64,000 nt of DNA from Euphorbia lathyris (GCF_963576675.1 NC_088911.1:133551929-133615928), one strand, 5' to 3'; positions 21,768-34,909 are shown, numbered from the stretch's first letter. Notes: generated by a model from the sequence alone, not told the origin. Numbers and translations are program-made.

Positions 21768-21780
21768 TGGTATCAGAGCC
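21768..21780 (+). promoter_or_regulatory. copia-2 primer binding site (tRNA-iMet)
   Basis: TGGTATCAGAGCC lies 3 bp after the 5' LTR end and 43 bp before the gag ATG at 21823. Confidence 0.9.
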
Positions 21781-21822
21781 ACGTTACGAGAGTCAGTCTT
21801 CCACAAAACAAACCCTACAAAA

Positions 21823-24800
21823 ATGTCAGACGGTCTCAAACTTCATTATCAATACCCTCAGCTCACCAAAACCAATTATTCAAGTTGGTGTATTCGAATG
21901 AAGGCGTTACTCGGATGTCAAGATGTCTTGGATATAGTCGAAAGAGGCTACGTAGTCCCAGGTAATGAGGCAGCGTTGACACAGGCAGAAAAAGATACTC
22001 TGCAGAAAAATCGCAAAAGCGATCAAAAGGCGCTTACTCTCATCCATCAAGGTTTGGATGAATTAATGTTCGAGAAAGTAGCCGAAGCTACCACCGCCAA
22101 ACAAGCGTGGGAAATCCTACGAGTTTCTCTTCAAGGGGAGGAGAAAGTTAAAAAAGTTTGTTTGCAGATGCTGAGAGGAGAATTTGATATGATGAGGATG
22201 AAAGAGACGGAAGCCATTAGTGATTACTCATCCCGAGTAAAATCCGTCGTAAATTAGATGCGGCAGTATGGAGAAAAAATTGAAGAGTCCAGAATTGTTG
22301 AAAAAATTCTGCGATCACTACTACCAAAATTTGATTACGTAGTGGTAGCTATGGAGGAGTCCAGGGACATCAGCGAAATGTCCGTTGATGAAGTTGTAGG
22401 GTCACTACAAGCACGAGAGGAGCGGTTTGAGAAACGAAGAGAAGATTCCACAGAACAAGTCTTAGCAACAAAGGCTGTGTTTAAAAATGGCGAAAGTAGT
22501 CAGTCCGGCAGAGGACGGGAAAGAGGTCGAGGAGGAAATGGTATAGGACGAGGACGTGGCAGAAATCAAGGCAGAAATGAAAACGGCAACAACAACAATG
22601 ACAGAAGCACTCAATTCACCAGAGGCAGAGGAAGAGGCCGAGGACGCGGTCAAGGAAGAGGAAACTGGAGGCCGAATGAAGGACGTGACAAGTCCAATAT
22701 TCAGTGTTATAATTGCTCCAAGTATGGTCACTACGCGGTATAATGTTGGAGTCTGCCTAAGGAGGTAGAAGAGACTGCCAATAATATTCAAGATGAGGAA
22801 GTAACTGGCACTGTGTTACTTACCTACGAAGGTGAAGAAAATCGTGAAAATAATATATGGTATCTTGACAATGCGGCAAGCAACCATATGTGTGGTGACA
22901 AGAAGATGTTTGTGGAGCTCTATGAATTTGTTCGCGGTAATGTTGTATTTGGATATTCCTCTAAGGTTCCTATTACAGGCAAAGGAACAATTCATATTCG
23001 GCTCAAAAACGGCGCTCACCAGTTTATTGATAATGTTTATTATGTTCCTAGCATGAAAAGCAATATTTTGAGTTTGGGACAGTTACTGGAGAAAAATTAT
23101 GAAGTTCACATGGTGGACCGGAAACTACTCCTGTTGAATGAGAAAAATGAGCTGATTGCACGAGTACCCATGGCGAGAAACAGAATGTTCACAATTAACA
23201 TTCAGACAGACGTGGCCAAATGTTTGAAAGCTTGTGTGCAAAGTCCCCCCTGGCTTTGGCATTTACGGTACGGACATCTCAATTTTAGAGGACTGAAGCA
23301 GATGGTAAACGGATTGCCTCACATTGACCAGCCTCATCAACTGTGTCAAGGATGTCTTGTTGGGAAACAATTCAGAACCAGTTTTCCAAAGGAGTCCATG
23401 TCAAGAGCAAAGGCACCACTTGAGCTAGTTCACACAAACGTGTGTGGACCGATCACTCCATAGTCTCTTGGTAAAAATAAATATTTTCTACTTTTCATTG
23501 ATGATTATAGTAGAAAAACTTGGGTGTATTTTTTGAAGGAAAAAACAGAAGTATTTGAGACATTTAAAAAATTCAAAGTCCAAGTGGAGAAAGAAAGTGG
23601 TCATTTTATTAAGGCACTCAGATCAGACAGAGGCGGTGAATACATGTCCATCTCTTTCAAGCAATTTTGTGAACAGCATGGAATCCGTCATTTCCTTTCA
23701 GTCCCCAGATCACCTCAGCAAAATGGCGTAGTAGAAAGAAAGAACAGAACGGTGCTCAATATGGTGAGGAGCATGTTAAAAAGAAAAAATTTACCGAAGG
23801 AGTTATGGGCCGAAGCAGTAGACTGTGCTGTCTACCTGTTGAACAGATCGCCAACTGTCAGGTTTGGGATCAAACTCCACAAGAAGCATGGAGCGGAATA
23901 AAACCCAGTATTTCTCATTTGCGTGTTTTTGGCAGTGTTGCTCATGTCCATGTACCGGATGAAGAACACAAGAAGCTAGATGATAAAAGCAAGAAATATT
24001 TGTTTGTGGGTTATTCAGAACATTCCAAAGGGTACAAAATGTTTGATCCTCAGACTCAGAAAATCGTCGTCAGTAGAGATGTCACCATTGATGAAGAAGC
24101 AGTTTGGGATTGGACAGGTGAAAAAGAAAACAGCTACAGTTTTTCTTTCATGGATGAAGACAATGATCAGGAAGAACCAGCCACAGTCGCAGCCACAACA
24201 CCAACAACCAGTTCGACATCAGCAAGCTCATCCAGTTCGAGTTCATCCTCGAATGATGGAGACAGTTCAGATGAACATCCGCCCGGAAAGCCAAAAAAAT
24301 TCATACCTATTAAAGATCTCTATGATGTAACAAGAAATCTCGATGATGAATTAACTTTTTATTGTCATTTTGTTAATGATGAACCAACAGATCCAGAAGA
24401 AGCAATGAAGGATGAAAAATGGAGACAAGCCATGAAAGAGGAGATTCATTCGATCGAGAAAAATAAAACATGGGAGCTGACATCACTTTCGGCCGGTCAA
24501 AAACCCATTGGAGTTAAATGGGTGTTTAAAGCAAAGAAAGATGCAAACGGTGAAATTGTTCAGTATAAAGCAAGATTGGTGGCGAAAGGGTTCAGTCAAC
24601 GACCCGGGATTGACTACAATGAAGTTTTTGCTCCTGTTGCCAGAATGGAGAGTATCAGACTGGTAATTTCTGTAGCTGCTCAACACGGGTGGAGAATTCA
24701 TCAAATGGACGTGAAATCCGCATTTCTCAACAGATATCCGGAAGAGGAAATTTATATCCAGCAACCACTTGGGTATGTTGTGAAAGATCAAGAAAATAAA

Positions 24801-25886
24801 GTGCTAAAATTAAAAAAGGCACTTTACGGTCTCAAGCAAGCACCACGAGCCTGGAACAGTCGCATTGACAAATATTTTCAAGAAAATGGTTTTGTCAAAT
24901 GCCCACATGAATATGCCCTGTATGCAAAGGTGAAAAATGGAGATATGTTACTTGTTTGTTTGTATGTGGATGATCTCATTTTTACAGGGAACAATCCTAA
25001 GATGTTTGAGGAGTTCAAGAAGACAATGGCTCGTGAGTTCGAGATGACTGACATTGGTCTAATGTCATATTATCTTGGCATTGAAGTGAAGCAGAATGAC
25101 GACAGAATTTTTATTTCACAAAGTGTTTTTGCGAAGGAGATCTTAAAGAAGTTCAAGATGAAAAATTGTAATTCCGTCAGCACGCCAGTCGAATGTGGAA
25201 TCAAGTTGACTAAAGATGAAGGTGGAGACAAAGTCAATCCGACATTATTCCGAAGCTTGGTCGGAAGTCTCAGATATTTGACGTGTACGAGACCGGACAT
25301 TCTCTATGGAGTTGGCTTAGTAAGTCGATACATGGAAGCCCCGACGGTGTCACATTGGAATGCAGCAAAAAGAATTCTCCGTTACGTGAAAGGTACAATT
25401 AATTTGGGATTATTTTATTCAAAAACTGACGATTTCAAATTAGTTGGATACTGTGACAGTGATTGGGCTGGTGACAAGGATGACCGAAAAAGTACAACTG
25501 ATTTTGTATTTACTTGGAGTTCAAAGAAGCAGGCAATTGTGACGCTGTCAACCTGTGAAGCTGAATATATTGCTGCAACCTCATGTGTTTGTCATGCAAT
25601 TTGGCTCCGAAAATTGCTAAAAGAATTTCTGATGAGTCAAAATGATCCAACAGAGATTTTTATCGATAACAAGTCTGCACTGGCATTAGCGAAAAATCTA
25701 GTGTTTCATGATCGAAGTAAGCACATTGATACGAGGTATCATTTTATTCGGGAGTGCATTGAGCAAAAGGAGGTGAAGTTGAAATACGTGAAAACTCAAG
25801 ATCAAATTGCAGACATTTTTACAAAGCCGTTGAAGTATGATGTATTCGGTCATTTGAGAGCTCAACTGGGAGTCACAGAAAATTAA
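21823..25886 (+). pseudogene. copia-2 gag-pol with three nonsense codons and a frameshift
   Basis: One original frame from 21823 is broken by TAG at 22255-22257 (in Gag), TAA at 22741-22743 (inside the zinc knuckle, between H and the last C) and TAG at 23461-23463 (before the integrase core). A one-base loss near 23865 shifts the rest into another frame, which ends at 25886. Domains: DUF4219/UBN2-type Gag; an RGRGRGR-rich stretch before the CCHC knuckle CYNCSKYGHYA; protease-like WYLDNAASNHM, where the usual D-S/T-G-A appears as DNAA; preintegrase LWHLRYGH; integrase with SDRGGEY and NGVVERKNR; reverse transcriptase with YVDD; RNase H. The RNase H segment is also shortened: STTDFVFTWSSKK lacks about eight residues normally found after STTGFVF. 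Related to TNT1-like elements. Confidence 0.9.
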
Positions 25887-26421
25887 GTTTAAAATGGCAT
25901 GTTAAAAAATAAAATAAACTTAATTTAGAAATTACAAAAATATAAATAAAACAACTATTAATGAAGTCCATGATATGAGCAGAAAAAATTAAAGACTACC
26001 CATATTTTGGGTACAAAAGTCTTTGTTTTTTTTTTGTTAAGTCAATGCATGGTTGTTTTTTGTTTTTTCTTAATCAATTTCGGATGAAACTCTTATATAT
26101 AGAGAATATCAAATGTTATGTATTGATTGAATGAGTGGAGAGAAGCAATAAAGAGTTTATTTATTTTCCATTTTTTGTTCTTTTTACCTTTAGAAAACTA
26201 TTAGCATTAAAAATTACACACCAAATCCATTCTAAATTACAACTTTGGTTCCTTAAATTCTTAACAATCCTCTCGTTAGCATAATTGTTAAAGGTGAGTC
26301 TTAGTCAAGGTTCAGGGTCTTGAGCCTTGAACCTCAGTCAAGGCTGAGGGTCTTGAGCCTTGTTAGAAAATTAACTGTGTAGTCAAATTAATGCATAAGA
26401 AATATATATTATAAAAAATAA

Positions 26422-27208
26422 GGGTAAATAAGTATAAGCTCTCCGTGTTTTTACCTAACACACTATTTAGTCCTTGTGTTTTTAAAAATAATTATATAGT
26501 TTTCAGTTTTTGTTTTTGTTAACTCCTCAGTACTTATGCTTGGATCAATGGTCAAGCTATATTAAATCAATTTTAAAATACCAAAATTACCCTTTACTAT
26601 ATGTTTTAACAATAAAACATCTGTTTTTCCTATTTTATATTTTTTTCTCTTTTTTTCCGACATAATCACAATCTCTCCAATATAAAGTAATTGATTTATT
26701 AATTTTTATATAATTATAGAACTTTAATTTAATAATGTAAAATTTATTGACTAAAAAACTGAATGAAAAATATTTCAAAAATTATTAACATAGGAGTAAG
26801 ATTATCATTGTAAAATGTTTTTACAATTCTAATAAAATTTACCAAATGAAAAAAAATACGATTTTTAAAAAATTTATAATAATATTTAATGTTAGTTTAA
26901 AGATATTATATTAAAAAATAACGAAAAAAATAATTACAATTTAAAACAATTCATAGTACATTTTTTAAGTATATTAATTTCAATGTATAGGTAGTTCAAA
27001 ACCTTCATTAAAATTAATTAGATTAAATTTGAAACTAAAAGATAATTTTTTTTATGTATATAACTAGGGGTAATTTTGGAATTTCATTTACAAAAACAAA
27101 TGGAATGACTAAAGAATTGATTAAGATAAAACTTAAGGACCTTATAATAATATGATAGACTTACTAGCGTGTTAAGTAAAAATATAAGGACCTTATAATT
27201 ATTTACCC
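26422..27208. mobile_element. Mutator-like foldback element, second family A copy
   Basis: Same ends (GGGTAAATAAGTATAAG ... TTATAATTATTTACCC) and interior as 18446-19221. It is flanked by AAAAAATAA and AAAAAATTA, a 9-bp target duplication with one mismatch. It lies about 150 bp beyond the copia-2 element. Confidence 0.85.
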
Positions 27209-27273
27209 AAAAAATTAATAAGAAAAATGTGATTCAGTGGTTGTAGAGCTTAACCATTGGAGAAAGTTAGTAT

Positions 27274-27799
27274 TAGGGGTGCACATGGTAGGTTAACCAG
27301 TCTATTAACAAAAACCATTAACCAAACAATTAAATTTGGTTAACCATATTTCGGTTACCCTATTAATTCGGTCGGTTAACCTATATTTCGGTCGGTTAAC
27401 CATTAGTGACTTTTCGTAGTAAATATCACTTTAAATATATAATTATTCACTTAAAAATAAATATATAATTATTTAAATATTAAATAAAAATATTGAACTT
27501 CAAATTTAATTAACAAAATCCCCAAAACAAATAATTTTTAAGTTATTTTAATATTTTTAACTTAAAAATTTAATATAAATATGTATTTTTATATATTAAT
27601 ATTAAATTTTTACATATATTTATATTAGTTTTATGTGTATCAATATATCATCGGTTTATTTTTCAGTTTCGGTTAACCATCGAATTTTTAAATGAAAAAC
27701 CGTATACTAGTCCATCGTTTACGGTTAACCTATTTTTTGGTTCAGTTTTGATTTGGGAAATTGGTTTTTCGATTTTCCGATTAGTTATGTGCAACCCTA
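27274..27799. mobile_element. MITE rich in GGTTAACC motifs
   Basis: Ends are AGGGGTGCACAT and its near-complement ATGTGCAACCCT. Both arms carry clustered GGTTAACC and TTTCGGT motifs in inverted arrangement, with a TA-rich centre. The termini match imperfectly and no clear target duplication was found. Confidence 0.6.
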
Positions 27800-28084
27800 G
27801 TTTGCAGGGTCGGCTCCAGTATTTTAGAGGTCCTAGATATGGCCGGTCCTGACATTTTTATTGGGCCTTAGTCGAAAAAAAGAGATAAAGAAAGTCTTAA
27901 TAAAATAAAATTGTACTTAAAAGTTTATAATAGAAATTTGGGCCTATTTTAGACCTAAAATATGATATTATTTGGTCATTTTCTAGGTATGGATGAGTGT
28001 TATAACGACATTTGGACCTATTTTGGGTCAGACCCTAGGCGGTTGCACTCCTGACCTATGCTCAGAGTCGGTCCATAAACATTT

Positions 28085-28995
28085 GGGCCTTCTTATGAAT
28101 TATTGTCCTACTAGATTATAATTTTCATTTTGAATTTGTAGCATAAATTTTTTTATCAGGACAGGTTATTATGAAATTAACTCAATATGTTATGTTACAA
28201 GAAACAATCATTTTTATTAAATCACGTCATAAAATTCAAATATCGAGCCCAATCTATATAAGCCCACAAAAAATACATATATTATTTTTAAGAATAAGAA
28301 ATGGTTTCCGGTGGTACATAACGTTTTGCGCTGGTCCACAAATATTCGGGCCTTATTATAAATTGCTGTCCTACTCGATTATAATTTTCATTTTGATTTT
28401 GTAAAAATACTCATCATAAAAAATTTGATCGATGCATGTTATGTAATTAATTCAATAGCACGAGTAAATTAATGAAAATTAATTGTGTCCTAAAATATAT
28501 TGTAACAAGTAAATCAATATATATTAGTGATTTTAGTTTGAATATGTATATTATAAAAAAGTAATTATTAAAATTATACAATAATAATAATCATAATAAT
28601 AAAAATAAAAACAAAACTATTTTAAAAAAAAAATAAAAACAAAACATATATAAAAAATAAAGGGGAACAAACTTTATATAATAATAAGAAGAAAATGAGG
28701 AATAAAAGAAAATGAGAACCAAAAGATACAATTCCAAAAATTGAATTATGTCCTGAAATATATTGTAACAAGTAAATCAATATATATATATATATCATTT
28801 TAGATTGAATATATAACATGTTGGTTGAAGGAAAAAATTAAGATTAAAAATAATAATTATTAAAATTATATAATAATAAAAATAAAAATAAAAACAAAAC
28901 ATATATGAAAAATAAAGAAAAAAAGAACTTTATATAGTAATAAAAAAATTGGGAATAAAAGAAAGTGAGAACTAAAATATACAATTCCAAAGATC
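28085..28995. repeat. two sets of tandem direct repeats
   Basis: Set 1: a roughly 110-bp unit starting TGGGCCTT(C/A)TTAT... with ATTATAATTTTCATTTTGA occurs at about 28085-28200 and 28345-28455. Set 2: a roughly 250-bp unit (GTCCT(A/G)AAATATATTGTAACA ... AACTTTATATA ... GATACAATTCC) occurs at about 28485-28735 and 28745-28995. No coding content. Confidence 0.65.
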
Positions 28996-30311
28996 GAACT
29001 CCCACCCTCACAAAAACTCCATTATGCATTTACCATTTAACCTAGTATTATATTTTGTTATAAATCCAAGTCTACATACTTTTTAACCCTTAGAGCCGAC
29101 CCTGATTAAATGGTCTTACAATGGTGATGTGTCGCTAATGTGACATGTCTATTGAGGAGTTATGTACTATAAGATTGAAGATGCTCTCATTAAACTTAGC
29201 TAAAGGTGTGTTGCACGCACTTTGAAATATCATTATATAAATCACAAAATAGATTAAAACATATAAAAAGGAAATTCTCAGTTGCTCAACTACAAAACAA
29301 GGCTCTCTATTATATTAGAAACACGTACTCTCATCTTCGTCCTTTCACTTTTTCAAGGCTCGTATTATACATTTTTCACACAAATCTTACTTCTTTGCAA
29401 CCAAGTTTGTTGATTACTACATTTTAAGCAAATCGAAGAGACTACCGAACATTTTAAGCAATTAAGGTGGTTCTCAAGATATTTGAAAGTTCATACGATC
29501 AATCAAGTTTTTTTAAACAAATTCAGAGAACAAATAATCTATTTACCCTTTTTTTTTTTTTTTCCTTATAAGTAGAACCATCAAAGGGAAAAGGAGAAAA
29601 GAAAAAAAAAGACTAGATTAACACCATGCAAAAGAAGACCAACATCGAACAAGTCATTCCTATTTTAACTATTTATTTTAGTGGTGCCAATTTTTGACTT
29701 GATAATATATAATATATAAAGATAACTCAAATACAATTATAGTTTTTATCGTATTTAAACATATCATATATAAGTATATAGTTTTTATTGTATTTTTTTT
29801 TTTTTTAGGGAAAAAATCATAGTTTTTATTGTATTTAAACATATCATATATATATATATATATATATAACATATAAATGACATACGCAATTATGATCGAA
29901 TTACTACCCCTAAATTCCATCATTTTCTACATCACAAATTAATAAAAAAAATTAAACTTCATAAATAAATAAAAATTAAAAAGAAACTACTCCGTAATGT
30001 AAGGAGAAGTAACACTAATAATAGAAACCGTTGCATCTTACAAAAGAATAAGTAACCAGAAATATATACGGATCAAAGAATCAAACTAAAAATAACCACA
30101 AATTTCTCACAAATCTGTGTATAAAAAGAAAGACAAAGCAAAACAAAATTCATAATCCCAACTAAATAACTTACATCTAGCAAGCCTCGATACCTAATCG
30201 AGGCTTAATTATTATTATCATTACTAGCTAGATTGTAGCCTCGTATCGGTTAATATTATTATTTCTAATTTACTAATTAGAAAAAATAAATAAAAGTTAG
30301 ATTCAAGGGCA
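28996..30311. other. 5' flank of PG1
   Basis: AT-rich. A direct repeat containing AGTTTTTAT(C/T)GTATTTAAACA occurs at about 29735 and 29820. A TATA-like TGTATAAAAAG lies near 30118, about 190 bp before the PG1 start codon, followed by the hairpin at 30182-30206. I see no other gene. Confidence 0.4.
30182..30206 (+). promoter_or_regulatory. perfect 10-bp stem-loop in the PG1 leader
   Basis: Two ten-base arms, AAGCCTCGAT and ATCGAGGCTT, are separated by the 5-base loop ACCTA. The structure ends 105 bases before the PG1 ATG and lies downstream of the TATA-like box, so it is probably transcribed. A matching stem with a compensated base-pair change lies before PG2 (46999-47022). Confidence 0.7.
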
Positions 30312-33300
30312 ATGATCTGTTCAAAGAAAATTGTGGCATGTTTCATTTTATTCTTATGCTTATCAACACTTGTTTCCTGTGAAAAGAAGAACAAGAAAAA
30401 GCATCAAAAGAATCCAAAGAATCCAAAGAAACCCAAAGGAAAACCCGCACCCCAACCCCGTCTTCTACCTGCACCAGTTGTTCCAGGCGGTCCTGAGAAA
30501 GTATTCAATGTGCTCGATTTCGGTGTAAAAGCCGGTCCAAAGACCGATAATGCATTGGTAAGTATGTAAGATTTAGGGTGTGTTAGGAAAAATATGGATT
30601 TGGAGAAATGTATGCGGAATGATTTTGTTGTATGAAGTATTTCTAATATGGTCTCGGACTATTAAGATGTTGCCATGTCAGCATCTGTATCGATGTGGCA
30701 GCATCTGAGCGGTCACATGCCACTACATATGGTCTGGGACCACCAAACCTCTTCCTAGGCAGAGGGCTTCTGGACCCGTGTGGTTCACATGCTCTTTGTT
30801 GTTGATTTTTGCCGTTGGAAAAAACTAATTTTTCAAATAGTTTTTTAGCTATAAAAGGCGAACAGAGTTGTCTAACCAAAAAAGTAACCAAACACCCTCT
30901 AGAATCACTTTTTCCTTAGTGGATGCGGGTGGTCGGGGTATAATTGACCGTTTCCACCCCTCCTTCGGCTACGAACTCCACAATATTTTCTATTGTATTG
31001 TAATTAAAGTAGTTGTGAATTTTTTTTTTCAGAATTTCATCAAGGCATGGAGGGCAGCATGCGATTTCAATGGAAAGGCAAGGCTAGTATTTCCAAAGGG
31101 TGAATTCCATGCCACTGAAACGGTATTTCAAGGACCGTGCAAAGCTCCGATTGCAGTGGAAATTCAAGGAATTATTAAGGCGGGATCCGATATCAGTAGC
31201 TACAGTGAAGATTTTTGGCTTTCATTTGAGAAAATTGTTGGTTTGAATGTTTTTGGAACCGGAACTATCGATGGTCAAGGCCCTAATGTTTGGAAATATA
31301 AGGAAAAAGGAGGTTCAATGTTCCCAATTGTAAGTAATAATATAACATGTACATTTTACACATTGCACTAAGCCAATAGTAAAAGGCCACTTTTACTGAC
31401 AGAGCTCGAGAAAAGGGTCTGTCGGTGTAACCCGAGACCCTATTCCTGAGCAGAGTGGGTAGTCTGGAACTATGCCTCCCAGGGTGGATTCTGGTATCCA
31501 ATGGTGGAGCCCCAACCAAATACTCGAAAGTGTCAATGGTCGAAAATTTATCAAAAGTTTAGCGATGAATATGTTCGTCGTTGATTCTACGAATGGTTTC
31601 AATTATGAATATATCATTAACGACAAAATAGTTACGACGAAACTGTTCATCGGTAATTATAATTCTTTATTCATTTTCTTTCCGGAGCGAGGGGATTGAC
31701 GGACCCTCCATGACCCCCCTGCTCCTTGAGCCCGACCCATTGCACTCAACCAATTAAAAGAATATACACACCAATTATCGGGAGATTACTTGTGTAAACA
31801 AATCAAATTTCTACTAAATTAGTAGTTATTCTTTCTAGCGATGGAGGGACAGGGGGTCACGGAAAGTCCATTGACCTCCGACACAGGGAGAAGCATAAAA
31901 GTTAGAATTACTGACAGAAATATCCGATTTTCAACGTACAAATTCTGTCAGTAAATTCAATATGTTTAGAATTTGCAGCGGATTTAGCATCAGTGACGAA
32001 ATATTTGACAAATATCCGTTTTTGTTGTCTAGTCCCAAAAAAAATGTATGCAATTTCTAAGACTAACATATTTTTGTTGTGTTGGTGCAGAGTCTTAAAT
32101 TCATAGGTTGTCAAAGAATACATATCAGTGGTCTAACTTCGATTAATCCTATGGGATTTCACGTCAGCATTGTTAACTGTGTCGATGCTACTGCTACAAA
32201 TATGCACTTAATAGCCCCTGAAGACAGTCCAAATACCGACGGATTCCATATCAGTCAATCTACTAACGTCAAAGTTTTCGATAGTGTCGTTGCTACAGGT
32301 GATGACTGTGTTGGTGTCATCCATGGAAGTTCAGATGTTGTTGTTAGAAAAATAGTGTGTGGTCCTGGTCACGGACTCAGGTATATATATATATTCAAAC
32401 CTCTTGTTCTCTCTTTGGATTTTTTGGTTGTGTGTAGTTTAATTAAGTTGTTGTCGTTGTGAAAAACAGTATCGGAAGTCTTGGAAAGTATGACGACGAG
32501 AAGCTGTTGCAAAATGTTCTGATAGAAGATTGCACAATGAAGGATACAGATAATGGAGCTCGTATTAAGACTTATGCAGGGTCACTTCCAAGTGTTGCAC
32601 AGAACATAACTTTCAGAAACATCAAAATGACCAATGTTTCAAATCCAATTCTCATCGATCAAACCTACGGGAAGAAATCAGGATCGGTTAGTCTTTGTTT
32701 TCCACACATTAAATTTTCGCTTAGAGTTAATGTTCATCATATCAGTGACTGACCAAATGAATTTTAATCAATGACTCGCTATTAGATTCGAATCCTAGAG
32801 TGGAGAAAGTTATAATTATTTAATTACTTAATTTCTCCACCTTATGATACTAATCTAATAGTGACGACTCAATTAGATAATAAATGTTGAGTCCTAAATA
32901 TAATAGATAATGTTCTCGGATTCCATGACATGGTATGGTCCAAATAATAATATAAATCTAATCTTGGACCTTAGCTTCACTTTAAACTTTTAGCTGAATT
33001 GGTTTATTGACATTGTAACATAACCTCTTAGACAAGTGGCCGATGGTTCAAACCATATGGAATTTCAACACACGATAAGATAAACATGTGTCATACTGTT
33101 TAAAGCCGAAGGGACATTCAAGTTTAAGGTGCATTATCTAGAGATAATAATTAAAAAAAAAAAGGACTATTATTTGGTCTTAGCTATTAGTTTAACTTTT
33201 CAAATTAATCTGTTACTAGACAGGCATTAAAGCCACTCTAACCTAAAGGTCAAAGGTTCGGATTCTAAATAACACAATTTATTATTAAAATTTCAAATAA

Positions 33301-33796
33301 GTTTGTGTCATACACGTTGTAAGTCCAAGATGTTTCATAGATTATAATAAAAGGTATTACTCTGTCTTAACTATGGGTTTAAGCTTTTTGGTTCAACCGT
33401 TCTTTAACATGATATCAGAGCTTTTTAGTCGAATCTTGGCAACTCTCGTGCATGAGTGTTGGTTGAAAAGACATTTGCATACAAAATTGTATCAAACTTA
33501 CTATAAATACTATTATTTTCCGATTGAGTCTTACCTGTCAGCTTAATTTGGGGTTTTTCGTGATGCAGCCATCAAAGGTACAAATCAGCAATGCGCAATT
33601 CATAAACATACAAGGAACAACAAGAACTGAAACAGGAGTAGATATACAATGCAGCAAGGCGGTTCCATGTAAAGGAGTTAGATTATCACAAATCAATTTG
33701 AAGTACATTGGGATAAAGCCATTACCTTTCACTTCTATTTGTACTAATGTTAAGATTGCATATGATGGACCTCAATTTCCAGCACCATGCCGTTAA
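30312..33796 (+). CDS. polygalacturonase PG1 (glycoside hydrolase family 28), secreted
   Basis: Five exons join in frame: 30312-30557, 31033-31329, 32091-32380, 32470-32686 and 33569-33796, giving 425 aa. GH28 enzymes hydrolyse alpha-1,4 bonds of homogalacturonan (pectin) in the cell wall. A signal peptide (1-23, ending VSC) is followed by a Lys/Pro-rich stretch (24-47) unusual for the family. The right-handed beta-helix domain begins at FNVLDFGVK. The four GH28 motifs are present: SPNTDG 227-232, GDDC 251-254, GHG 274-276 and RIK 309-311, supplying the three Asp, His, Arg and Lys of the active site. After GDDC the sequence VGVIHGSS departs from the usual (I/V)SIG.G. The exon 3/4 junction has split-codon phase; the others are phase 0, as in PG2 and PG3. 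Introns contain repeat debris (a possible MITE at 30572-30899). It is probably a functional gene: there are no stops and the ends match PG2. Confidence 0.9.
30572..30899. mobile_element. possible MITE in PG1 intron 1
   Basis: The stretch begins AGGGTGTGTTAG and ends AACCAAACACCCT, which are near-complementary termini of the common AGGGTGTTTGGTT type. No clear target duplication was found; the match is short. Confidence 0.35.
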
Positions 33797-34052
33797 ATAA
33801 ACCTTCTTTTATAGTTACTTTCCTTCATACCCATATTGTCAATTATTATAACTAATTCATTAATGCAATTCTAGTAAAGGAAAAATCTGATACTCTTACT
33901 AATTTTAGTTTCTTTTAATAATTTATATATATATGCCATGTCTACTAAATCCTACAATAAGTGTCCAACCAATCTTGTGAACTGTTCTGGTTCCTTATAA
34001 GCATCTGGAACAACATCAAATCGTATGCTTCAAGGAAAAACATTAAATGAAC
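33797..34052. other. 3' flank of PG1
   Basis: Short AT-rich stretch after the PG1 stop codon. A polyadenylation signal is not distinct. I see nothing else here. Confidence 0.4.
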
Positions 34053-34711
34053 TATAGTAAAACCTTCATAAATTAATACTCAGATAATTTTTTTTTTTTT
34101 GATAAACCGAAAACTTGTATTACTAAGAAATAAACATACCATCATTCTGAATACAAGAAGAAACAAAAGAAGGATAATCTTCTATAAGAATTTCCATATG
34201 AGAGAAAGTCCGTGCCCAAACAGCTAAATTATGAGCGACAACATTCGCTTGACGCTTCTCATATACGAACTCGATTGAGGAAAATGCACGAGCAACTTCT
34301 ATAATATCCCCTAGGATTAGACCCAGCGAATTTGGCAAAATTTGAGCTCCTTTAATTAAATTGATAGCTGAACCTGAGTCCCAAGCAACCAAAATGGTTT
34401 GATACCCGCAATCCCGAACCACGCGTAAAGACAAGAGAATTGCTATTAATTCCGCGTGTAATGCAGAAATAGTAGAGCCAATTGGACCTCCACCACACAT
34501 TGAAACCAAACCATTGCAATCCCGAACCACCATTCCAAAAGAACCCTGCGACGATCTGATCAGATAAATTAATAACCTCTTTAAAATAAAATTTCTTCTG
34601 GTCCAGACTTGGGCCAGATCACTAATTTTATATTAGATAAATTAATATTTTTATAAATTAATAAAATTTCGTGGTCACAGCGTTATTAATTTATAAAAGT
34701 TTTACTATATA
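34053..34711. mobile_element. MITE (same family as 4562-4742) split by a LINE insertion
   Basis: The termini are TATAGTAAAAC at the left and GTTTTACTATA at the right, each followed or preceded by ATAAATTAATA. With the LINE insert (34088-34559) removed, the sequence runs colinearly with 4562-4742 (GATAAATTAATAACTTC/CCTC and CACTAATTTTATA). Confidence 0.8.
34088..34559 (-). mobile_element. 5'-truncated LINE with RNase H-like C-terminal domain
   Basis: On the minus strand an ORF of at least 136 codons (34533-34123) begins GMVVRDCNG, continues ALHAELIAI, AWDSGSAI and ANVVAHNLA and ends near a poly(A) tail, seen as the T-run from 34088. The Asp, Glu, Asp, His order fits the RNase H-like domain (RVT_3) at the end of plant L1-type elements, although the usual Asp near the end is Asn here. 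An 8-bp target duplication TCAGATAA lies at 34080-34087 and 34560-34567. It is nested in the MITE at 34053-34711. Confidence 0.85.
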
Positions 34712-34909
34712 GTTAAATCGTCCAATCCTATATCTTTAACCAAATCTCTTATGCATTTGGACTAAGAAATTAAAAAACCTCAATATGACCTTGCAAATTC
34801 AACGGGCAGGAAAAACTTGGCTTCTCCCATAACACTTTCTTTATTATTACATCATATACATATATAATCAAGGCAAGAAAATATGTTAACTTTGTATTCT
34901 GATTTGGAA

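Larger units (their letters stand above)
21392..26266 (+). mobile_element. full-length but defective Ty1/copia retrotransposon (copia-2)
   Basis: 4,875 bp, with LTRs of 373 bp (21392-21764) and 367 bp (25900-26266), both starting TGTTAAAAAAT and ending TTCTTAACA. A 5-bp target duplication ATCCT lies at 21387-21391 and 26267-26271. A PBS follows the 5' LTR after 3 bp. The LTRs differ by about nine substitutions plus T-run length changes, so this insertion is older than copia-1 by LTR divergence. It belongs to a different copia family from copia-1. Confidence 0.93.
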
